A DNA stretch of 64,000 nt. Origin: Pteria penguin (lineage: Eukaryota > Mollusca > Bivalvia > Pterioida > Pteriidae). The number at the start of each line of letters is the position of its first letter. Within the stretch, counting starts at the first letter, position 1. The stretch is taken from assembly GCA_035048485.1 (NCBI GenBank), contig CM068585.1:58134637-58198636 (forward strand). Direction: 5' to 3'. The position numbers and the translations under genes were made by a program. The notes under the pieces were generated by a model. The model had not been told where the DNA came from, made no database searches, and worked only from the letters and a program-made list of their open reading frames with translations. This document shows, in pieces, positions 36,800-48,700 of the stretch.

Positions 36800-39700
36800 C
36801 TGCCAAAATACAAAAAGAAATCCGTCATTCTGACATGAAATCTTGGCTTTTTTTTAATTCTCATTTTATGTTACAGCAAGAATAAAGCCCTTACATGTAT
36901 ATGATGACTTGAATCTAGGGCCATTCAGTCATGAGTAAATCACCTAAATAATTAAGCTGTGTCAGCTCTTCAGCAATACAAAAGATCAAAACTTGTTATG
37001 AAGGTCTATTCCCAGGTAGCTGCTTCAATACATCTGTGCTGTTTTTGCATCATAGGAACATACAGCATAATAATCATATTCCCAGATCCACCCCAGGACC
37101 TGGCTAGTCCTATCATATGTCGTTAAAATCAAACAATCCTGAAACAGGCTTCTACTGAAATTAAGTAAAAGTCTGGGGGGCATTTAGCTTTTTATCTGTC
37201 CATCTAAGTCACTGTCTACTGCATTTTCAATGATGTTTTTCAGGCAAAACTTCAGGCTTATCAAATATATCAACCATAAAAACCAGAGATTTTGATCATG
37301 TCATAGAATACTCCGACATGGACCACGACTTGTATTATCTACAGAACAGAAAACATGCTATTCACTGATGGTGCATGAACTCCTGACATTTTCATTCTGA
37401 GTCTCGCACACTGCGGAGTGACTTATGTTGGCTCTACATGTTAAAAGCAAACTTAGAATAGCTTGTAATAACTTACGATGACAACAGCGATGAGAATGAG
37501 AGTGATCTTGATATTCTTCCACCACATGGAACGTGCTAGACCTCGACTACTCTTCTTAAATGAAACAGCCTGAAAGGAAAATATATGTACCTTAAGTTAG
37601 TTCTCTGCAATCATACAAATACTACAAGTTTAAATACACAATCTTTTTCTAGACTTTAAAGTGAGAGACAAATTCCCCATAAGAACATGCAGATCTTTTT
37701 ATCTCAGTCATCATATAACATGGAGAGACATAGATAATACAGGTAACAAACTTCAGTTGGTCTTAAAAGAAGTGTGCCCAGGGGTACAATCAAAGGACTC
37801 AAAAGTCCTGAGAGTCGGCTTTGCTATTTTAAGTATGTAATCATTTTACCATTTTAGTGGCAGATTCAGGATTTCAGGAAAATGGGGGGGCAAAAATTAG
37901 GTCTTCGTTGCAACTACATCGTCATTATACCTATGTACAAAATGCTAATAAAATTTGCTCTCTTCATACTATCTTACGGCAAAGAGTTTACAATTGCTTG
38001 TATCCGAAATGAACGTGCAATCGACAACTTCATGGCAACAAGTTTTACTGCATTGTTGTCACGAGTCGAAGCTGAGCCAAGGAACGACATTCCTTCAAGT
38101 GGGACATTAAATAACCATCTTATTCACGATTCTCATGATGTTTTAACATGATTTATATTTAGAAACATACAACATTTACCTAAATATTTATATTGCATTT
38201 TCATTATCAGAGGAAATGCGGGAAGATCGATCTTTAAATATGTCATATATGTGAAAAAGAACTAAAGTTCCAGAACATGTTCGGGAAAACTTTAATTGAA
38301 ATATCTCGATAAAAAAAAGCGATACAAGATCAAGACAAATGCTTTGTCCAGAGAATTACACAATCGAGTACATCCGACGGTGTCGGTGGTAAACACATCG
38401 TAAAGTAGTCACAACTACATATTATTACGCGAAATTTGAAAACATTATTGCAACTCCTTTTTCGAGTCATTGAAACTAGTTTATGTTTAGCTTAAATTAA
38501 CTGAGCTAAAGGTACATTGTGCTGATCAAGAATTTTTAAGACAACATCAGTAATTTTTCGGCACTTTATTTTTCAGCGGCATAGTAAGCTCTATACTGGT
38601 AGTGAAAGTTATAACCCCTGAAAAGAAAGTGATTGCAATGAGTGCGGCTTCACCGAAGCCGACTCAAAAGAAATTAGAAAAGCAAATATAGGAAAATACG
38701 AGATGTAATTGTGATACACAAATGCCCCCTGCAGCAACAAAGTCCAAATATGGAAAATTTTGAAATGTAGGTCAAAAGTCACAGTCAAAGTCAAGAGGTC
38801 AATGACCTTGGTGTAATTTGAAAGGGTTTCATTAGTGGAGTATATTTGAATTATGAAGTCTCTATCACTCATGGTTCAAAAGTTATGGTGAAGGTTAAAG
38901 TTGACAACAGACAGACAGACAAACAAACATACAAACAGACAGACAGACAGTTAAAAAACAATAAGTCTCTGATCTATCTATCTGGGGGCATAAAAAGTTT
39001 CGTCGAACATTTGCATTACAAGTGTCTAAACTGTACATGAGACTTTTGATTCAATACTATGACACTTCTCACATATGCATCAAATTAAAACATACCATGT
39101 AAAAGATACATATATGTGTATATAGAACGATTTCAGTGTCACTTTATTATGACGTTGTGATGATGTTCCAATCTTGAAACAATTTGAAATCATCCTTGAA
39201 GCTCTGAAAGATGTTCTGACAAATATTCACTTTTGTCGAAGTTGTCCTTCGAAGGATCTTAAATTGTGTATTTCCTATACAAAAATTTCACACTTTTTCT
39301 CACAGGCTTCCTTAATTTTATAACTCTGTATTAGAATAGCTAGGGTTATAAGTCTGTATTAGAATAGCTAATTCCAAAAAGCATCTCAGAACAAAAGAAG
39401 ATTGCATTAATTTTGTTCCCAGAGGACAGATGCAATAACATTCATACTCAGTCTGATGATTTACTTAATTTGTTGTAGAGACTTAAGCCAATTATTCTGA
39501 ACCTCCATTCGTTTCATTTTGAACCTTACATTGGAATTCAATTCTTCAGTTTTATCGACCAGCAATTCCAATTTTTCTCCTCTGTCGGCTATTTGATCTG
39601 AAAACAAAGAATACTCAATATGATTGATTGATGGATTGATTGATTATTGTTTTACGTCACTCCACGATTATCTCACATATATGATGATGGCATCTGTCTG

Positions 39701-42700
39701 ATGCATTGTATAGATTTTTATACCTCTGCAACGGACCCAACCAAAGCAGTTAGGGATCTTTTATGTGCCATGCCTACCATGACATGGGAGCTCAGTTTTT
39801 ACTCTCACTTTATAGACAGGACACCGCTAGGAGTCCATCCTGGTCCTCTTAGTTATAATAGGACACCGCTAGGAATCCAAAATGGTCCTCTTGGTTACAA
39901 GATTGGACACCGCTAGGAGTCCATACTGGTCTTCTCGGTTACAAGATGAGCACCTCATACACTGGGCTACAGTGGCTTATACTCCATATATATACAGGTA
40001 TTTCTTTACACAGGCAATTCAAGGGCATGTGTTTTCCTTCAAGAGAAACGAAACTATCACAATAAAATAAAGTTGTTTTTGCAGATCTCTCGTACTTGTG
40101 TTATCATCTTCAAACCATTTTATGAACGACTGACAGACAGACAGACAAACAGACAGAGGGGAAATCTATACTCTTCTCAAGCTAGTTGGAGCCAAAAAAT
40201 AACAAAGATACCCAGGACATTTAAATGTAGTGAAGACATTGAACAATAATATTTTAATATCTCACCTATATTTCTGACCATTATGCCTTTGAGTTCATCA
40301 ACTTGACCCTGGACTTTTTCCATTTGACTGGGCTCTTTACTTTCTGTGACATGACGCTGAAAATCAATGATGACCATTCAGTATTTTCACACAATCTGAT
40401 ATAGCAAGAAAAATAAATACTTATAGTATCATACTGAAGTCTTTGGTGTCTGACAGATTTGCAGCAATCTTAGTCAAAATCTCCATATGTGAAAATAACT
40501 TTATACATAAAACACTTCTATATACATATATGTATATACTTCACTGCTTATTAAGCTTACTGTATTAACTTCACCCAGTCTATATTTATATATATATACA
40601 TATATATATACATATATATATAATATCTATTTATGTATTAGTAAGTTTGTCGTTTGAAATTGCTAGCAGTTTACTCACCATCTGTGAAGCCAGCACTCGT
40701 GAAAATTCACTATTCATGGCATAAGGTAGGGCAGTGGCTGCTCTGACTCCATATTGCATCTGAAACCTAAAATATAACAAGCATATACACAAATATCTAG
40801 GGAAAGAGATTTTAAATAACTGACAAGTATAAAAACATATTCCAAATACATTACACTGAGCCCTGAAGCTTGTATACATATTATACATACAACAACATAT
40901 ATATGTTTATTCTTTACTATAATAAAAAAGCCGGTGTAGCCTAGTGGATAAGGTTCTTGGTTTATGATCGAGAGGTCCCGGGGTTTGACTTTCGCCCTGG
41001 GCGCACCGGTGTTTTGTCCTTCGGATGAGACAGTAAAAACCAAGGTCCCTTGTCCCGGTAGGCATGGCACATAAAAGATCCCTCACTTCTTCAGGTGGGT
41101 CCGTTATAAAAGTCTAAATTTGTATGTAATTCATCAGGCAGATCCATCACCATATACAATGTACGTGAAATAACCGTGGAGTGACGTAAAAAAATATTCA
41201 ATCAATCAATCAATACTGTAAGTCATACTTCAAAATTGTTTTGTTCATACAAAACAAATGAAATTAATATGCATTTTGTAGACAGTCAGGGATACACTGA
41301 TACCTTGCTATACATGTACTTCGTCACTTTGATAGGTATCAATATGAAGAAAATAAATGTATTTAATATATTATTCAAAAACTGATTCTGAGTTGTAGCT
41401 TTAATGTAAAGGTGTCTGAAATAACAGACTTCAATGATTACATTAAAAAAACAAGCTGTGTTTGTGAAACACTAATGCCCCCAGCGGCACTAAAGTCAAA
41501 AAAGTTATTTTTAGTGTGAAGGTCATAATCAAGGCCGAAAGGTCATTGACTTTGGTGTCATTTAAAAGGTCTTCATTAGTTGAGTATGCATGTCAAATAT
41601 GAAGTCTCTATCCCTCACAGTTCAAAAGTTATAGCCAAGGTTAAAGTTGACAGCAGACAGACAAACAAACAAACAAACAGACAGGACAAAAACAATATGC
41701 CCCCAATCTATCAATCCTGGGGCATGAAATTAAAAATCAATGACATTTTAGATCAGCAGAAACATTCTAAAATGAAAAGGAACAACAACAATTGTTTCAT
41801 TGCAAAATACACCACCACTTAATTTTAGGATAACAACTTCCTACAAAAGGGTAAAAACAGCACTAGCTACATGTAAACAGAATTTGAAGAAAGGGTTCAA
41901 TTGCATTATGCATTATTGCATTATGCTTCATCTGTAAGACCTCTAAGCATACACACACGCTGAGTTCAACTTGCATATCTCAAACCATGGGTTGGAATGT
42001 GAATTTTTATCAAAGGGCTTTAACTCTTGTAACCTCTTGGACCTTCTACTAAACATACACATCAAGTTCCACTTCAGTATCTCAAAGCACGACAGTTATA
42101 TTTCTGACACTGCCATAACATATATGTCCTATTATATAAAGGGCATATGAAATAAATCTTTTAATGTGCTGCCTGTGAAGCATTAAGACATTTCAGGATC
42201 ATTTTGTCTGTAAACATAATAATGACAGTGTTGGATCATCTTGTCTATGAAATATAGTGACAATTTAGATCACCATGCCTGTGAAGCATAAAAATACTTC
42301 TGGATCAATCTGTCTGTTAAACATACTTTTGGATCACTTAACCTTTTTTCCATTAAACACCCCACGTTAGACAACTGTTACAGCCTTTTGATGAAAATAA
42401 ACATTCTGGAAATGTTTTTGGCACTGCTTTGAAAAACTGATTGGGTTGGTTGGTGTTTTATGTTGCTTTCAACAATTTTTCAGTTACATATGTATATCAC
42501 GACATGGAAGCAGGAGGTAAACAACCTCTTTAATATAGTGGCACAACCAGGGAATCGAACCCGGATCGTCGGCTTTAAAATATCAAAGTGAAACTTAGTG
42601 TATATGTGCAGTACAAAGCTCTATAGTACAGTGCAGGTGTTTTGGAGAAATTGCACAAAACACAGGGGGAAAAACACTCAAAATCACAGTGGGAATCAAG

Positions 42701-45700
42701 ATGGAGATTTACTTGCACTCATTGATACCTTTGTTAATTACACTGTGTATTGTATAATTCTTAAAATTATACCTGGATATGGCCTTCTGTGGTGGGTGGA
42801 AAAATTACAAAATACCTGGACTGTACTGTCCATATGAAGTTTGAAATAATTTGCAAAAGACAGCACTCAAGTACAGTTATATTGCCCTTCGATAAAAATT
42901 GGCATTCAGAAAATTTTTCAGCTATGTTACAGTACAGTCCAGGTGGAACTTAATTTGCCCACTGGTCACAGTGGGCATTTTTAGAGTGGGCATTAAAATG
43001 TCCACTGGACACAGTGGACATTCTTGTATGAGCCAGTTAGAATTAACATACAGGTAAGTGGACAGCTTGATAGCTCAGGTAAATGTCCACTCCTAATGCC
43101 AACTGAAATTTCAGGTGGACTGCCCACTGTGAACAGTGGGCATTCAAAGTTCCACCCGGACTGTACTGTAAAAGCTGCTGAAGTCAAACTTGCTATGCAT
43201 GTTTCTGGTGAGGTTCTACATGTAAATGTTCACTATAAAATCTTACAAACCAAGTCTTAATTCCATTGCAGTTGACTCCATTTTACTAAACTTATTGCTC
43301 TTTGATGAAAATTGAGCATGCCTTCTGATAAAAATCAGTATTCCAATTTTTTGGTGTTATGGCATGAAATATTGTTAAACTTAGTGTGTATATTTACTAG
43401 GAAGTCTTACAGATGAAACAAAACTTTAGTTGCAATTGATCCCTTTTTACAAGTGTTACTGCCATTTGTAGGAAGTTCTTATCCTGAAGAAGGGATGCAT
43501 TGCTCTTGAAAAATCTATTAGATATTTAAAACAAGAATGAAAATGTAGTTGCAAAATACAAATGCATAAATAAGGCAAAAATTACTAAACTGATTGATTA
43601 TTGTTTTACTTCACTCCACGGTTATTTCATGTATATGGTGTCTGTGCTAGTGGTAGCATAAATTGTACAACAGCCATTTGACTAATGCAAACACAAACTA
43701 ATTAACCAAAGCAAATGTGTAAGCCATTAGCCATGTATAAAAGACAAAACAACTTATACTTAGAATTTTAGAAAATTTAGTATTCAAAAAATAACTGAAT
43801 ATTGAAAAAATAACTGATAACACAACTGACAATAAAAAATCATAATTTTTTTATTAACCATCCAAACTTCGTATACCAAGTTGATTTATTACGTTTGTTT
43901 GCATTTTTCTTTTTTCTAATCGGTGCTTCATTTTGTTCATCTGTTGTCACAGGGTTCAGGTATAGATGTTTGCTGACACGCATCTTATTACCTCATAATG
44001 AGGTAGTACAATGCATGACAACAAACATCGATACCTGAATGCTGTATCTGTTGTCATAGATTCTAATGATGGAGTGCCACTCGGCCATTATAACTTTGTT
44101 TAGAAATGTTCACTGTTCAGAATGTTTAGAAATAATTTATATCGCGATCACTTTGAAGTTTGATAAAGTTGATATCAATTATAGTAATTAAATTAAAGTG
44201 TTGTGATGACCATGATTTATGCTAACGATATAAAGAGAAAAAAAACCATGAAAAACTCAGACTTTTTTAACTTACAAATGTATTTGCCAACTTGATACTC
44301 ATGTATTAAAAACATTGAGCCATTTCAATTTTGAATTCACATTTGGTGAATCGGCAATCGGGTAGAGCTCACACAGGGTGATGGCATCTGCCTGTTGCCT
44401 TGCATAGAAATTTATACCTTTGAAACGGACCCACCCTAAGCAGTGAGGGATCTTTTATGTGCCAGGCCTACCGTGACACGGGACCTCAGTTTTTACTGTC
44501 TCGCCTGAAAGATAGAACACCAGTGTGCACAGTGCAGGAATCAAACTCGAGACTTCTAGGTCACCAGCCAAGCACCTCATCCACTAGGCCACATCGGCTT
44601 CAACATAACTAGAAGTTGGATACACAGACAGACCTATGAACACAACAGACATATGCTAGGTCCCCTGAATGTCTCTGACTACAGACATAAACTGATAGAA
44701 TGTCAAAAATAAAATGGCGTTGCACTTACCTTCTTTTCACTTCATTAAGAAACAGGAATGCTTTAGATCTTTCAAAATCCTAAAAAGGAAAACATAATTT
44801 GTAGACTTTATAAAACGGTGTTCATAAAATACAGTACAGAGAAGCAATCGAAGAACAACAATATATTCTCACTGAAATAAAAACTTGTTTATGTGCAGTA
44901 GAAAATAACAAATTACGTATACTTTAAATACAAAAGTTACGTAGCACTAAGCACGTTGTTCATTTTATCATACATAGTGAATGTCTTGGAGAATTGTCTA
45001 TTACATTGTGCAAAACGAATACCTTGGAAAATTAAAACTGAATAAAATTTAACTTGGTTCCACAGAAAAGGATGTGTGAACACCTGGTACATTTGTGAAA
45101 TAAAGCCTATTAGGTGAAAAATTCAGATAGTCAGACAGACAGACAGATAGCCAGACAGCCAGCCAGACAGATAGACAGATAGCCAGACAGCCAGCCAGAC
45201 AGATAGACAGATGGCCAGACAGACAGACAGACAGACAGATAGCCAGACAGACAGCCAGCCAGCCAGACAGACAGACAGATAGCCAGACAGACAGATAGCC
45301 AGGCAGATAGCCAGACAGACAGATAGCCAGACAGACAGTGATAACTTTATATCAGTGATATTCTACTTACATCATCTGTAATGCAAAGATAGATAACTCT
45401 GTCATCACTGATATAGTGGAACAAGTAGCTAGAAAAAAGAAATAACGTCCGGTAAAATATTTCATGCATAAAATACAAATGTATATATGCAGTTGAATCA
45501 AGATCATTCAATTGAACACAGATAATGTAATAGATCAAATGATCAAGTTGGTCTTAAAGGTTCTATAATTTGAATATAAATAATATATATAACTCGAACT
45601 TTGTTCACATGGATATATAGATATATACATCTGGAACTGCTTACATGGGTCCTTCATTTATTGGTTTCTTTCAGTTTTTAAGTCAAAGATAACTGCACTT

Positions 45701-48700
45701 ATATAGTACTGCATGAGTAGCTTAAGTGGTTAGATGCTTGGCCCAATTATCAAAAGGTTCTGAGTTGACTCCAGCCAGTGACTAACCAGTGTCCTGTCTT
45801 TCCTATGAGGCAAATAAAACTGAGGCCCTGTCTCACGGTAGACTTGGCACATAAAACATTCCTCACTATTATTGGTCTGTTGCAGAGGTCTAAATTTTTG
45901 GGCATGGCATCAGGCAGGTGCTGTCACCATGCAAAGTGCATGTCATCATGCAAAGTGCATGTCATCATGGTGTGACATAAAACAAGAATCAACAAACAAA
46001 AAAGCACTTGTATGGTGATGACATCTGCCTGACACAATGCCAAAAATGCCATGACTTATACACCAGACCCATCCAAAAAAGTGAGGGATCTTTTATGTGC
46101 CACCAACAGACAGATCTACCCTTACTCTATAGACCCTGAGCCCACTATGTAACTGACTGGTCTACATTGTACTCTTACTCTATAGACCCTGAGCCCACTA
46201 TGTTACTGACTGGTCTACATTGTACTCTTACTCTATAGACCCTGAGCCCACTATGTTACTGACTGGTCTACATTGTACTCTTACTCTACAGACCCTGAGC
46301 CCACTATGTTACTGACTGGTCTACATTGTACTCTTACTCTACAGACCATGAGCTCACTATGTTACTGACTGGTCTACATTGTACTCTTACTCTATAGACC
46401 CTGAGCCCACTATGTTACTGACTGGTCTACATTGTACTCTTACTCTACAGACCCTGAGCCCACTATGTTACTGACTGGTCTACATTGTACTCTTACTCTA
46501 TAGACCATGAGCCCACTATGTTACTGACTGGTCTACATTGTACCCTTACTCTATAGACCCTGAGCCCACTATGTTACTGACTGGTCTACATTGTACTCTT
46601 ACTCTATAGACCCTGAGCCCACTATATTACTGACTGGTCTACATTGTACCTTTACTCTATAGACCCTGAGCCCACTATGTTACTGACTGGTCTACATTTT
46701 ACTCTTACTCTACAGACCCTGAGCCCACTATATTACTGACTGGTCTACATTGTACTCTTACTCTATAGACCCTGAGCCCACTATGTTACTGACTGGTCTA
46801 CATTGTACTCTTACTCTATAGACCCTGAGCCCACTATGTTACTGACTGGTCTACATTGTACTCTTACTCTACAGACCCTGAGCCCACTATGTTACTGACT
46901 GGTCTACATTGTACCCTTACTCTATAGACCCTGAGCCCACTATATTACTGACTGGTCTACATTGTACTCTTACTCTATAGACCCTGAGCCCACTATGTTA
47001 CTGACTGGTCTACATTGTATTCTTACTCTATAGACCCTGAGCCCACTATGTTACTGACTGGTCTACATTGTACTCTTACTCTATAGACCATGAGCCCACT
47101 ATGTTACTGACTGGTCTACATTGTACCCTTACTCTATAGACCCTGAGCCCACTATGTTACTGACTGGTCTACATTGTACCCTTACTCTATAGACCCTGAG
47201 CCCACTATGTTACTAACTGGTCTACATTGTACTCTTACTCTACAGACCCTGAGCCCACTATGTTACTGACTGGTCTACATTGTACCCTTACTCTATAGAC
47301 CCTGAGCCCACTATGTTACTGACTGGTCTACATTGTACTCTTACTCTATAGACCCTGAGCCCACTATGTTACTGACTGGTCTACATTTTACTCTTACTCT
47401 ACAGACCCTGAGCCCACTATGTTACTGACTGGTCTACATTGTACTCTTACTCTACAGACCCTGAGCCCACTATGTTACTGAATGGTCTACATTGTATCCT
47501 TACTCTACAGACCCTGAGCCCACTATGTTACTGACTGGTCTACATTGTACCCTTACTCTACAGACCCTGAGCCCACTATGTTACTGACTGGTCTACATTG
47601 TACTCTTACTCTATAGACCCTGAGCCCACTATGTTACTGACTGGTCTACATTGTACTCTTCCTCTATAGACCCTGAGCCCACTATGTTACTGACTGGTCT
47701 ACATTGTACTCTTACTCTATAGACCCTGAGCCCACTATGTTACTGACTGGTCTACATTTTACCCTTACTCTATAGACCCTGAGCCCACTATGTTACTGAC
47801 TGGTCTACATTGTACTCTTACTCTATAGACCCTGAGCCCACTATGTTACTGACTGGTCTACAGTTTACTCTTACTCTACAGACCCTGAGCCCACTATGTT
47901 ACTGACTGGTCTACATTGTACTCTTACTCTATAGACCCTGAGCCCATTATGTTACTGACTGGTCTACATTGTACTCTTACTCTATAGACCCTGAGCCCAC
48001 TATGTTACTGACTGGTCTACATTGTACTCTTACTCTATAGACCCTGAGCCCACTATGTTACTGACTGGTCTACATTGTACTCTTACTCTATAGACCCTGA
48101 GCCCACTATGTTACTGACTGGTCTACATTGTACCTTTACTCTACAGACCCTGAGCCCACTATGTTACTGACTGGTCTACATTGTACTCTTACTCTACAGA
48201 CCCTGAGCCCACTATGTTACTGACTGGTCTACATTGTACTCTTACTCTACAGACCCTGAGCCCACTATGTTACTGAATGGTCTACATTGTACACTTACTC
48301 TACAGACCCTGAGCCCACTATGTTACTGACTGGTCTACATTGTACCCTTACTCTACAGACCCTGAGCCCACTATGTTACTGACTGGTCTACATTGTACTC
48401 TTACTCTATAGACCCTGAGCCCACTATGTTACTGACTGGTCTACATTGTACTCTTACTCTATAGACCCTGAGCCCACTATGTTACTGACTGGTCTACATT
48501 GTACTCTTACTCTATAGACCCTGAGCCCACTATATTACTGACTGGTCTACATTGTACTCTTACTCTATAGACCCTGAGCCCACTATGTTACTGACTGGTC
48601 TACATTTTACTCTTACTCTATAGACCCTGAGCCCACTATGTTACTGACTGGTCTACATTGTACTCTTACTCTACAGACCCTGAGCCCACTATGTTACTGA

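Larger units (their letters stand above)
36327..43551 (+). repeat. Copy 2 of the 7.2-kb direct segmental duplication
   Basis: The intact counterpart of 1-7481. It is continuous with the rest of VAMP7 on its right (exon 3 at 44730) and with unique sequence on its left, so this is the properly embedded copy. Confidence 0.93.

Noticed and set aside
43999..44020. TGAGGTAGTA, identical to the first ten bases of let-7
   Set aside because: It lies at the tip of a hairpin with almost no loop and on the wrong arm for let-7, and the rest of the mature sequence does not match.
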